A DNA stretch of 64,000 nt, from contig NZ_JADYTL010000004.1 of assembly GCF_021531055.1 (NCBI RefSeq), positions 124,001 through 188,000 on the forward strand. The letters run 5' to 3'. Every line of letters begins with the position of its first letter. Position 1 is the stretch's first letter. The notes under the pieces were generated by a model. It did not search any database, had not been told where the DNA came from, and saw only the letters and a program-made list of their open reading frames with translations. This stretch comes from Collinsella tanakaei. GTDB taxonomy: Bacteria; Actinomycetota; Coriobacteriia; Coriobacteriales; Coriobacteriaceae. This document shows, one piece after another, positions 40,892-49,431 of the stretch. The translations under genes and the position numbers were made by a program.

Positions 40892-41572
40892 TTACAGCCC
40901 CAGCTCGGCCTTCAGGCGGGCGAGGTCGTCCTCCACGGCGGCATCGTCGGTCGCCGAGGCGTACTTCTCCTCGAGCGACGCAACCTCGTCGACAGTCTCC
41001 TCGTTGAGCTCGGCCATGGCGTCGGCGGTGTCGAGCATGCGATCGGCCTTGGCCTCCATGCGGTCGAACGCGGCGATGGCGCTCTCGGCGCGGTCGGCGC
41101 TCGACGTGAAGCCGGCGACCTTCTCCTGCGTCTTGGCGACGGCGACCTTGGCCTTGATGGTCTCGCGACGGCTCTTGAGGTTCTCGATGTCGCTCACGAG
41201 CTTGTCGTGCATCTGACGCATCTTGTCGGCGTTGGCATGCGCGGCCTCGTAGGCCTTGACGAGTTCGGCGCCTGCGGTCGCGAGCTGCTGCTTCTTGCCG
41301 AGGAAGGCGCGGGCGTCGCCCTCGTTGCCCGCCGTGAGCGCCTTCTTGGCGAGCTCCTCCATGCGTGCGACCTCGGAGGCGTTCTCGTCGACCATGCGCT
41401 TGGCGCGCTTCTCCTCCGCCATGACGCAGGCGGTCTCCTTCTTGACCTCGGTGAGCGAGTCGGTGAGGTCGACGAGGTACTGGTCGATCATCTTCGCCGG
41501 ATCCTCTGCGTGGTCGAGCAGCTCGTTGATGTTGGCCTTCACGATGGTTGCGAAGCGGTCGAGGATTCCCAT
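40892..41572 (-). CDS. pspA: PspA/IM30 family protein
   Basis: Peripheral membrane protein that protects or remodels stressed membranes. It starts MGILDRFATIVKANINELLD, the amphipathic membrane-binding helix, followed by uninterrupted coiled coil to residue 226. It is 72 bases downstream of a TPM-domain gene in the same direction; such pairs are seen in other bacteria and suggest joint membrane maintenance. Confidence 0.92.
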   Translation of the reverse strand: MGILDRFATIVKANINELLDHAEDPAKMIDQYLVDLTDSLTEVKKETACVMAEEKRAKRMVDENASEVARMEELAKKALTAGNEGDARAFLGKKQQLATAGAELVKAYEAAHANADKMRQMHDKLVSDIENLKSRRETIKAKVAVAKTQEKVAGFTSSADRAESAIAAFDRMEAKADRMLDTADAMAELNEETVDEVASLEEKYASATDDAAVEDDLARLKAELGL

Positions 41573-41644
41573 GGTCGTATCCTTTCTCGTGGGCTCCCGA
41601 TTACCTGGTTGCGTGCGACGGCGGCCGCACTGTCGGAGCGCCGG

Positions 41645-42745
41645 TCACCTGTCGGCGTCGTCCTCATATTTGTCGGCGAGGTCCTCGATGTCGTCGTCGT
41701 TGAACTTCTCGAGCGGCGTGTTGAGGATCTCCTCTGCTTGCCTGCGGCGCGCCTCCTCGGCATCGCGGCGGCGCTTGATCACGACGTAGGCGATGCCACC
41801 GATCACGACGACGGCGACGACGGCGAGGCCGACCTTGGCCATGGTGTCCGAGGTCTGCTGGCGCTCGGCGGCCCCCATGATCAGGTCCGCGGTCCGTGAG
41901 AACGCTTCCGAGAAGATCTCCTCCTCGGACAGCGAGTAATCGTTATACGCCCGCTCGATCTGCTCGGAAAGGATGCCGATCGCCTCGCTGTCCATGACCT
42001 GCGCGGCGAGCGATCCTGAGGTGTATCCGCAGTTGTAGGAGGCGTTCCCGTCGTCGCAGAACACGAGCAGGAAGTGCCCCTCGTCGTCGAACAGCTGGTC
42101 ATAGGCGCGCTCGGCGGCGCTTGTGAGCTGCGAGACCGAGGCGGTCGTGCCGTTGGGCAGGATGTACACGTAGGGCTGGACGCCCGTCTTGTCGTAGAAC
42201 GCTCGCAGGCCAGATTCGAGCTCGGAGGCGTCGTGGATCCAGTCGCCGTCCTCGTCGGTGTAATAGGCGGTCTTATGGACCGAGCCCGCCGGTAGCGGCT
42301 CGCGCACGACCGTCGAGGCACCCTGCTCGGCGTAATCGGTCGAGCAGGAGGGGATCAGGGTCGTGGCCAGGGCGCTGATGAGGCCGAGGATGATGAACGC
42401 CACGACGATGCCCAGGCACCCGCCGGCGCATCCGGTCGCCTGCACGGCGGGGGAGGCGGGTGGGTTGTCGCCTCCACCGTTGTTGACGATGACGGTACGG
42501 TTGCGGTTCATGAGGCTGCCGAGCATCATGCCGGTGAGAAAACCGCCGCCCGACGAACGCCGCGGAGGTCCGCCCATCGGGCCGCCGGGCCGCGGGCCGC
42601 CGAAGCCCCCGCCGAAGCCGCCGCCAAACGGGCTGCGACCTCCGCCGAAGCCACGCCGACCTCCGGAGAATCCACCTGATGAGCGGCCGCCACCGCCGCG
42701 GAATCCGCCGCCACGGCCTCCTCCGCCGAAACCAGATCTGCCCAC
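41645..42745 (-). CDS. Gly-rich membrane protein with TPM domain
   Basis: N-terminus of about 70 residues is almost only Gly, Arg, Ser, Phe and Pro (RSGFGGGGRGGGF...). A membrane helix follows (GIVVAFIILGLISALATTL), then a TPM/YgcG-type domain (AFYDKTGVQPYVYILPNG; FLLVFCDDG), a second helix (VGLAVVAVVVIGGIAYVVI) and a basic then acidic tail. I place the start at GTG 42745, preceded by GAAAGGG; the longer open frame upstream has no SD and looks non-coding. 366 residues. Function is inferred only from its pairing with pspA. Confidence 0.82.
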   Translation of the reverse strand: MGRSGFGGGGRGGGFRGGGGRSSGGFSGGRRGFGGGRSPFGGGFGGGFGGPRPGGPMGGPPRRSSGGGFLTGMMLGSLMNRNRTVIVNNGGGDNPPASPAVQATGCAGGCLGIVVAFIILGLISALATTLIPSCSTDYAEQGASTVVREPLPAGSVHKTAYYTDEDGDWIHDASELESGLRAFYDKTGVQPYVYILPNGTTASVSQLTSAAERAYDQLFDDEGHFLLVFCDDGNASYNCGYTSGSLAAQVMDSEAIGILSEQIERAYNDYSLSEEEIFSEAFSRTADLIMGAAERQQTSDTMAKVGLAVVAVVVIGGIAYVVIKRRRDAEEARRRQAEEILNTPLEKFNDDDIEDLADKYEDDADR

Positions 42746-42950
42746 CGTGCACCCTTTCGCGCTTGCGCGGACATCCGCGCGATCTTTTCCATAGAACAGA
42801 TTATGCCCACTTGTCCGGATGTGCCTGCCCGTCAACCGGAGTTTTATATGATGCCCCCTCGAATCCCTCGAGAGCGGCGTGTTCGACAAAGGGGATGAGG
42901 GGGCTCCGGTCGATGCCGACTGCGGTCGATGCGCTTTCTCGATGAGGCGC

Positions 42951-43748
42951 TCAGTCGAAGATGAGGCGCGGCCGCGGCGTCCCTTCCGGCAGCTGCTCGA
43001 GTTCGGCGGCGACGACCCCGTCGGGATCATCGTCCATCACCGCGATATCGATCTCGTCGAGACCGGAGAAGCGGAACAGCCCGCGCCCGTTGATCTTGCT
43101 GGCGTCGGCGAGCATGATGCGCTGGCGCGCCGCGCGCATCATGCCGGCCTTGACCTCGGCCATCTGCTCGTAGTTCGTCATGAGGCCGCATCCCGGCACG
43201 ATCGCGGTGGGGCACAGGAAGGCTTTGTCGGCATGGATGATGTCGAGCGAGCGCATGGCGAGCGGCCCTTGCAGGTACCGGTGGCCCTTGCGCAGAGACC
43301 CGCCGAGCAGGATGGCGTCCACCCCCGGCAGGCTCTCATCGATAAAGTTGGCGATCGTCAGGTCGGCGGTGATGACGGTGATATCCGAGCGCTGGCCGAG
43401 CATGCGCACGAACTCGAGGGCGGTGGTGCCGGAGTCGACGAGCAGCGCGTCGCCGTTGTCGACAAGACGCAGCGCCGTGCGCGCGATCGCCTGCTTGGCC
43501 GCCACGTTGACGTTCACGCGTCGGTCCTGGATGGAGACGGTGAGCGTCTTGTGCAGCGAGACGGCCCCGCCGTGCGTGCGGCGCAGCTTGCCGTCGGCTT
43601 CGAGTGCGTCGAGGTCGCCGCGGATGGTGACCGCCGACACGCCGAACGTGCGCGACAGCTCGGATACCTGCACCGATGCCGTTCGATCGAGCATGTCCAT
43701 GATGGCGGCACGGCGCTCCTCGGCAAACGAATGGGTGGTTTCCGCCAT
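42951..43748 (-). CDS. DeoR-family transcriptional regulator
   Basis: Helix-turn-helix at 20-45 (VSELSRTFGVSAVTIRGDLD) and a C-terminal sugar-phosphate sensor with LVDSGTTALEFVRML, TADLTIA and LGGSLRKGHRYLQGP. Members answer to phosphorylated sugars such as fructose-1-P or tagatose-6-P. Transcribed away from the class II aldolase across a 384-base gap with repeated TTTGCTTT motifs. 265 residues; GAGGAG precedes the ATG. Likely controls the aldolase and itself. Confidence 0.92.
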   Translation of the reverse strand: MAETTHSFAEERRAAIMDMLDRTASVQVSELSRTFGVSAVTIRGDLDALEADGKLRRTHGGAVSLHKTLTVSIQDRRVNVNVAAKQAIARTALRLVDNGDALLVDSGTTALEFVRMLGQRSDITVITADLTIANFIDESLPGVDAILLGGSLRKGHRYLQGPLAMRSLDIIHADKAFLCPTAIVPGCGLMTNYEQMAEVKAGMMRAARQRIMLADASKINGRGLFRFSGLDEIDIAVMDDDPDGVVAAELEQLPEGTPRPRLIFD

Positions 43749-43799
43749 CGGTGGCTCCTCTGCTGTCGGGGAAATGTGTGCTGATTGTGCTGATGCTAT

Positions 43800-43829
43800 T
43801 TTGCTTTACTTTTCTTTTTGGAAAGCAAA
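43800..43829. promoter_or_regulatory. Candidate DeoR operator (inverted pair)
   Basis: TTTGCTTT (43800-43807) and AAAGCAAA (43822-43829) form an inverted repeat 52 bases upstream of deoR, within its likely promoter. Confidence 0.5.
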
Positions 43830-43975
43830 CGACGTGCGTTTCCTTTGTTTTAACGCAAATCGGGTACGGTGGGCGGCCCAGTCGGAGCGGCGCGAACGAC
43901 CGGGCCGGCACCAGCCGCACCGTTTCGCGGCCGTCCGCGTTGCGCGCGATCGCGCGTCGCGCGCGGGGGCTTACC

Positions 43976-43983
43976 TTTGCTTT
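43976..43983 (+). promoter_or_regulatory. Candidate DeoR half-site near fba
   Basis: A further TTTGCTTT, embedded in ACCTTTGCTTTCCGG, 150 bases upstream of fba. Same motif as the pair by deoR, spaced so that looping is possible. Confidence 0.4.
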
Positions 43984-44132
43984 CCGGTTGTACGGTTGCC
44001 GCTCGCCTATGCGATGAACAGGCGGTTTCGCGTTTTCGTACAATAGGGGCAACGGGAGCGCCGCGCTGAGGGATGCGGCGCCAAGTGTGCCGGTCCGCGC
44101 GGTGCGCGGCGGCAGGAGGGAGCGAATCGCCC

Positions 44133-44981
44133 ATGCTCGTGACCACCAAGGAGATGCTGCTCGACGCGCAGAAGAACCACTACGCCGTCGGCGCCTTCAA
44201 CGTCGAGAACCTCGAGTTCGTCATGGCGGTGCTCGCCGCCGCGGAGGAGACCAAGTCCCCCGTCATCATGCAGACCACGTCCGGCACCATCAAGATGACC
44301 GGCCTCGATTACTTCTACGGCATGGTCAAGGCCGCCGCCGAGCGCACCTCGGTGCCCGTGGCCCTGCACCTCGATCACGGCGACGGCTACGATCGCTGCA
44401 TGAAGGCCCTGCGCTGCGGCTACACCTCCGTCATGATCGACGGCAGCCACGAGACCTTCGAGGACAACATCGCGCTGACCAAGCTCGTGGCCGACGCCGG
44501 CGCCGCCATGGGCGTGCCCGTCGAGGCCGAGCTCGGCAAGGTCGGCGGCAAGGAGGACGACGTCGAGGTCGAGGGCGAGAGCCCCTACACCGATCCGGAT
44601 GAGGCCCGCGAGTTCGTCGAGCGCACCGGCTGCACCTCGCTCGCCATCGGCGTCGGCACCTCGCACGGCGTCTACACCGCCGAGCCCCACATCGAGCAGG
44701 ACGTCGTCAAGGCGATCCGCGCCGCCGTGGACGTGCCGCTCGTCCTGCACGGCACCTCCGGTGTGCCCGATGAGCAGGTCGCCGAGGCCGTGAAGAACGG
44801 CATCTGCAAGGTCAACTACGCCACCGAGCTGCGCCAGGCCTTCACGAAGGGCTTCATGGCCTACATGGCCGAGAACCCTACCTGCTTCGATCCCAAGAAG
44901 CCGGGCCAGGCGGGCATGGCCGAGATCACCAAGATCGTCAAGATCCGCATGGAGAACCTCGGTTCGGTCGGTCGCGCGTAA
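44133..44981 (+). CDS. fba: Class II fructose/tagatose-bisphosphate aldolase
   Basis: Zinc-dependent aldolase giving dihydroxyacetone phosphate and glyceraldehyde-3-phosphate. Catalytic D81 and zinc H82 in LHLDHGDGYD, further zinc ligands H178 (GTSHGVY) and H206 (LHGTSGV). The 282-residue length fits the GatY/KbaY/FbaA group, which includes tagatose enzymes. AGGAGGG precedes the ATG at 44133. It may serve both glycolysis and the tagatose route; only one such gene is in the window. Confidence 0.93.
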   Translation: MLVTTKEMLLDAQKNHYAVGAFNVENLEFVMAVLAAAEETKSPVIMQTTSGTIKMTGLDYFYGMVKAAAERTSVPVALHLDHGDGYDRCMKALRCGYTSVMIDGSHETFEDNIALTKLVADAGAAMGVPVEAELGKVGGKEDDVEVEGESPYTDPDEAREFVERTGCTSLAIGVGTSHGVYTAEPHIEQDVVKAIRAAVDVPLVLHGTSGVPDEQVAEAVKNGICKVNYATELRQAFTKGFMAYMAENPTCFDPKKPGQAGMAEITKIVKIRMENLGSVGRA

Positions 44982-45006
44982 GACGCCGATCCCCCCTGTC
45001 GCATCG

Positions 45007-45037
45007 AGCCCCGAAGCCTCGCGCTTCGGGGCTTTTT
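45007..45037 (+). terminator. Terminator of fba
   Basis: AGCCCCGAAG pairs with CTTCGGGGCT, followed by six T residues. Very strong. Confidence 0.9.
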
Positions 45038-45300
45038 TCATGAGGGGCGGTGCTCTGCCGCCGCGCCCTGTTGAACACCCCCGGCTGTGCCGTCTCCGCC
45101 CATCCGGTTGGCGCGATTGGGAGATATAACATTCGGGAATGCCTGATATCGCTGAGCTGGTGGTACGCTCACCAAACATTACCGTCCGTCGCCGATATCG
45201 TCGTCTCCGAGGACAGATTTGCAGTAAGCTGAATCTGTCTGTGACCGACTACGTTTAACCCCTGCAAACTGGTTCGGACAACGGAAGACGGAGGTTCTGT
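45038..45300. other. Leader and promoter region of pyk
   Basis: No gene. Moderately AT-rich patches at 45118-45135 and 45215-45260 are likely promoter sites but no pair of hexamers is convincing. GACGGAGG near 45288 is the ribosome-binding site. Confidence 0.45.
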
Positions 45301-46758
45301 ATGAACAAGCGCACCAAGATCGTATGCACGATGGGACCGGCCTGCGATGACGACGACATCCTGCGCGAGATGATCAAGGCGGGCATGAACGTCGCCCGCT
45401 TCAACTTCTCGCACGGCAGCCACGAGGAACAGCACATCCGCATGGAGCGCGTCAAGCGCATCTCCCGCGAGCTGGGCATCCCCGTCGGTATCCTGCTCGA
45501 CACCAAGGGCCCCGAGATCCGCACGGGCTTCCTCAAGGACCATGCCAAGGTCACGCTCGCGGCGGGCTCCACGGTCACGGTCACCGCGGCGGAGACCTCC
45601 GAGGACCTTCAGGGCACCGCTGAACACTTCTACCTCGACCACCTCGAGCTTCCGCGCGAAGTGCACCCCGGTGGCACGATCCTGATCGACGACGGCCTGA
45701 TCGGCCTCACCGTCAAGAGCATCTCCGGCCAGGACATCATCTGCCATGTGGACAACGGCGGCGAGCTGGGCGAGAAGAAGGGCGTCAACGTCCCCAACGC
45801 CAAGCTGTCGCTGCCCACGATCACCGAGCAGGATCGCAAGGACATCCTGTTCGGCATCGAGGAGGGCATCGACTTCATCGCCGCGTCCTTCATCCGCGAC
45901 GCCGCCGGCGTGCGCGAGATCCGCAAGCTGTGCCAGGAGAACGGCGGCGGGAACATCGACATCTTCCCCAAGATCGAGTGCGCCGTTGCCGTCTACCACT
46001 TCGACGAGATCCTGAAGGAGTCCGACGGCATCATGGTCGCCCGCGGCGACTTGGGCGTCGAGGTCGCGCCGGAGGTGTGCCCGACCATCCAGAAGGAGAT
46101 CATCCAGAAGTGCAACAAGGCGTATAAGCCGGTCATCACCGCCACGCAGATGCTCGATTCCATGATCCGCAACCCGCGTCCGACGCGCGCCGAGGTCACC
46201 GACGTCGCCAACGCCATCAACGACGGCACCGACGCCACGATGCTGTCCGGCGAGACCGCCGCCGGCAAGTACCCGCTCGAGGCCGTCAAGATGATGGCCA
46301 ACATCGCGCTGATCGCCGAGGCCACCATGCCCGAGCACAACCGCCTGGACATCCACACCGACGAGACGGGCATCCGCGCCATCAACAGCGCCATCGGTCT
46401 TGCGGCGGTGAGCACGGCCTTCAACGTCAAGGCCCGCGCGATCATCATTCCGACCGAGTCCGGCCGCTCCGCGCGCCTGGTGTCCAACTTCCGTCCCATG
46501 CTGCCGATCCTGGCCGTGACGCCGCACGACGCCGCCACGCGCAAGATGACGATCTACTGGGGCGTCGACCCGGTCACCGAGGGCGAGATCGGCGACAAGC
46601 GCTACATCGTCCGCACGGCGCTCGAGTGCGCCAAGAAGCGCGGCGTGGTGCGCGTGGGCGACGTCGCCGTCCTCACGGTGGGCGACCCCGACACCTCGAT
46701 CACCTTCACCGACGGCGTGACCTCCACCAACGTGGTGCACGTGGCGCAGGTGCGCTAA
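45301..46758 (+). CDS. pyk: Pyruvate kinase
   Basis: Converts phosphoenolpyruvate and ADP to pyruvate and ATP. Signature regions: FNFSHGSHEE, LLDTKGPEIRTG, the catalytic lysine in FPKIECAVAV with the MVARGDLGVE metal site, and ATQMLDSMIRNPRPTRAEV. The C-terminal domain ends at residue 485 without the extra PEP-utiliser domain of Bacillus enzymes. Monocistronic between two terminators. Confidence 0.97.
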   Translation: MNKRTKIVCTMGPACDDDDILREMIKAGMNVARFNFSHGSHEEQHIRMERVKRISRELGIPVGILLDTKGPEIRTGFLKDHAKVTLAAGSTVTVTAAETSEDLQGTAEHFYLDHLELPREVHPGGTILIDDGLIGLTVKSISGQDIICHVDNGGELGEKKGVNVPNAKLSLPTITEQDRKDILFGIEEGIDFIAASFIRDAAGVREIRKLCQENGGGNIDIFPKIECAVAVYHFDEILKESDGIMVARGDLGVEVAPEVCPTIQKEIIQKCNKAYKPVITATQMLDSMIRNPRPTRAEVTDVANAINDGTDATMLSGETAAGKYPLEAVKMMANIALIAEATMPEHNRLDIHTDETGIRAINSAIGLAAVSTAFNVKARAIIIPTESGRSARLVSNFRPMLPILAVTPHDAATRKMTIYWGVDPVTEGEIGDKRYIVRTALECAKKRGVVRVGDVAVLTVGDPDTSITFTDGVTSTNVVHVAQVR

Positions 46759-46783
46759 TCGGACACCCGATAGCCGAACGACG

Positions 46784-46818
46784 AAGGGGATCGCTGCGGG
46801 TTGCGGCGATCCCCTTTT
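46784..46818 (+). terminator. Terminator of pyk
   Basis: AAGGGGATCGC pairs with GCGATCCCCTT, followed by TTCG. Confidence 0.85.
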
Positions 46819-46914
46819 CGCTGCGCGGCCTCCGACGTGCGGGTTTTCGCATGCGTTTTGCCCCATCGGATGCCTCTTGGTCGAGCGGAATCCACCATCC
46901 GACGTACTGATCGG

Positions 46915-47040
46915 CTTTATGGTTCGGTTTGATGGGGACATGCCGAGTAGAACGCCGATGGCAACGCAAAGAACTGCAGGTAGATTGAGGGTGCACTGAG
47001 CCGTATACTCGGCTTGCCCCGGATAAACCGAACCATAAAG
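46915..47040. repeat. 126-bp intergenic element with terminal inverted repeats
   Basis: 46915-46930 (CTTTATGGTTCGGTTT) is the exact reverse complement of 47025-47040, and pairing continues imperfectly inward (GGGG...CCGAGTA with TACTCGG...CCCC). A TTTTGTTTTTTC run follows on the plus strand. No ORF lies inside. The remaining gap (46819-47235) holds no gene. Confidence 0.8.
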
Positions 47041-47235
47041 CGGGTTTTGTTTTTTCGGGGGCCCACATGGTCCCATATACGGCCGCATGCGCGGTCCGAC
47101 GCGGGCGACATCTCGCGGAAGAGCCCCACATGTCTCCGCAGGCTCCGCGAAATCCGCCGCGGGCGCCGTGTTAATTCTCGACGCCGTTTTCGTCCTGCGT
47201 TGAGCGGACATGCGCATCCTGATACATTGGTCCGC

Positions 47236-48216
47236 ATGGAAACCATCAAGAAGCACATATGGGGCAGCGACGCGCCGGTCGCGCCGGAGGACCGCGGCGC
47301 GGGGCACCTGCGCGGTGCCGGCGCGCGCTCGCCGCTCTTTTGGAAACTGCTGCTCGTATCCATGGCCTGTATCTGGGGCTTCTCGTTTTACGTGGTGAAG
47401 GATGCCCTCGATGTGCTGCCGAGCTTCTATCTGCTCGCGTGGCGCTTCGGCTCCTCGGCGATCATTATGCTCGTTTTGTTCCGGCGCCGCGTTCGGGCGC
47501 ACTTCAACGCTCGCTACCTGGCCGTGGGGCTCGGTATGGGCGTCCTCGAATGGGCGGCCTACAGCCTGCAGACCATCGGCCTCACGGATACCACGGCGGG
47601 CAAGAGCGCGTTTCTGACCGGGACCTACTGCATCCTCGTGCCTTTCATCAGCTACCTGATCAGTCGCGAGAAGCTGACGCGCTACAACCTGGGAGCGGCG
47701 CTGCTGTGCCTGACGGGAATCGGTCTGGTGGCGCTCGACAGCCTTACCGTCGGGCTGGGCGACGCGCTCACGCTCGGCGGCGCGATCTTCTTCGCCTTCC
47801 AGATCGCGATGGCGGCGAAGTACGGCCAGGACATGGATATCAACGTGCTCACGTTTTGGATGTTCGCCGCGGTGGGCGTGCTGAGCCTTGTAAGCTCGCT
47901 GGCATGCGAGCCCGCTGTGCCGGCGAGCGCCTGGACGCCGCAGCTCGTGGGCGTGATCGCGTTCCTCTCGATCATCTGCACCTGCGTGGGCCTGCTCATC
48001 CAGAACATCGGTCTGGCGCACGTGCCCTCCTCCACCGGCTCGCTGTTGCTGTCGATGGAGTCGCCCTCGGGTGTGTTCTTCTCGGTCGTGTTGGCCGGCG
48101 AGATGCTCACCGGCCGTCTCCTTGCGGGCTTCGCGCTGATTTTCTGCTCGATCGTGCTGTCGGAGACCCACTTCTCGTTCCTGCGGCGCGGGCGTCGCGC
48201 ACGCGCTCGGGTCTAG
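47236..48216 (+). CDS. EamA/DMT-family transporter
   Basis: Ten-helix drug/metabolite exporter family. Two EamA halves: the first opens with SPLFWKLLLVSMACIWGFSFYVVK, the second with LGDALTLGGAIFFAFQIAMA. 326 residues. No SD precedes the ATG at 47236, and a GATACA lies ten bases upstream, so the message may be leaderless. The stop shares a CTAG with the opposing threonine aldolase. Substrate unknown. Confidence 0.87.
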   Translation: METIKKHIWGSDAPVAPEDRGAGHLRGAGARSPLFWKLLLVSMACIWGFSFYVVKDALDVLPSFYLLAWRFGSSAIIMLVLFRRRVRAHFNARYLAVGLGMGVLEWAAYSLQTIGLTDTTAGKSAFLTGTYCILVPFISYLISREKLTRYNLGAALLCLTGIGLVALDSLTVGLGDALTLGGAIFFAFQIAMAAKYGQDMDINVLTFWMFAAVGVLSLVSSLACEPAVPASAWTPQLVGVIAFLSIICTCVGLLIQNIGLAHVPSSTGSLLLSMESPSGVFFSVVLAGEMLTGRLLAGFALIFCSIVLSETHFSFLRRGRRARARV

Positions 48217-49286
48217 GCGAGCAGCTCGGCGGCGCAGGCGACGGCCTTATCCACGGCGTCCGCGGGCGTCGCCCAGCTGGTGACGAAGCGCGCCACGACG
48301 CGCCCGGCGCCCGTGGGGTCGTCCACCAGCGAGACCTCGGCGCCGAGCGCGTGGCCCAGCCGCTCGCCGATCTCGGGTGCGACCCAGAAGAACTGCTGGT
48401 TGCCTGTGGCTTCCAGATACGGCTCGTACCCGGCCTCCACCATGCCGCGCGCCAGGCGCGTCGCGCATGCGTTGGCGTGGCGGGCGTAGGTCCAGTAGGG
48501 GAGCTCGCCGTTCTCGGCGGCGGTGAACGCAGCCTCGAACATCACGCCCATCAAGCGTCCTTTCGCCGTCATGGCGCCCGCGCGCTTGGTGAGGTAGGGG
48601 AGACGTTCGATGGCGCGTCGCCCGCGTTCGGACCGCGGGTTCACCACGAGCGCCTCGCCGAACAGCATGCCGTTTTTGGTGCCGCCGAGCGTGAAGGCGT
48701 CGGCGTGCGCCGCGATGTGGGAGATATCCAGGTCGGCGCCGTCTGCGGTCATGGCGCTCGCCATGCGCGCACCGTCGACGTAGATCGCGAGCCCGCGTGC
48801 ATCGGCCCAGTCGCAGATCGCGTCGAACTCCGCGCGCGTCCACACGTGGCCGAGCTCGGTCGTGTCGGAGAGGTAGACCATGCCGGGACGCGTGGTGTGG
48901 CAGCCGTTGGCCGCGCACACGCGGTAGACGCCCTCCGCGCCCTCGGGCGTGAGCACGCCCAGGCTGTCCCGCGTGGCGAGCAGACGGCGGCCGCAGCCCT
49001 CGATGGCACCCGTCTCGTGGATGGTGGGGTGCGCGTCGGCGGCGCAGATCGGCCCCTCGAACTCGTCGGTGAGCGCCGAGATGGCGAGGATGTTCGCCAC
49101 GGTGCCGCCGGGGGCGAACGTCACGAACGCATCCGGCTGGCCCACGGCGGCGCGGATGAGCTCGGCGGCGCGGGCGCAGTGCGCGTCGGTGCCGTATCCG
49201 GGCGTCTGCTCGGCGTTGGTGCGGATGAGCGCGTCGAGGACCTCGGGCGCTGCGCCCTCGCTGTAATCGTTGCGGAACTGGTACAT
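48213..49286 (-). CDS. ltaE: Low-specificity L-threonine aldolase family protein
   Basis: PLP enzyme that splits threonine or related beta-hydroxy amino acids to glycine and an aldehyde. N-terminal FRNDYSEGAAPEVLDAL, cofactor region YVDGARMASA, and the Schiff-base lysine in TLGGTKNGMLFGEA. 357 residues. AAAGGAG precedes the ATG. Convergent four-base overlap with the DMT gene. Confidence 0.92.
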   Translation of the reverse strand: MYQFRNDYSEGAAPEVLDALIRTNAEQTPGYGTDAHCARAAELIRAAVGQPDAFVTFAPGGTVANILAISALTDEFEGPICAADAHPTIHETGAIEGCGRRLLATRDSLGVLTPEGAEGVYRVCAANGCHTTRPGMVYLSDTTELGHVWTRAEFDAICDWADARGLAIYVDGARMASAMTADGADLDISHIAAHADAFTLGGTKNGMLFGEALVVNPRSERGRRAIERLPYLTKRAGAMTAKGRLMGVMFEAAFTAAENGELPYWTYARHANACATRLARGMVEAGYEPYLEATGNQQFFWVAPEIGERLGHALGAEVSLVDDPTGAGRVVARFVTSWATPADAVDKAVACAAELLA

Positions 49287-49431
49287 GGTGTGCTCCTTTG
49301 TCGAGCGGCGCGCGGCGGCAGGGCGTCAACGTGCGGGGAGGTACATGGATTTCGCAGTGAATGATACCGCGTGTGCCGCCACCATGGATATAATGGGTGG
49401 TCGACGAATCGAGGCGACGGGGAGGATCTCC

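Larger units (their letters stand above)
43749..44132. other. Divergent regulatory region between deoR and fba
   Basis: AT-rich near deoR, GC-rich near fba. It contains three TTTGCTTT-type sites and no gene. Open frames on both strands here are shadows. Confidence 0.6.

Noticed and set aside
45169-48171. 1000-residue open frame on the minus strand
   Set aside because: It is antisense to pyruvate kinase and the DMT transporter, has Arg/His/Asp-rich composition typical of shadow frames in GC-rich DNA, and shows no domain.
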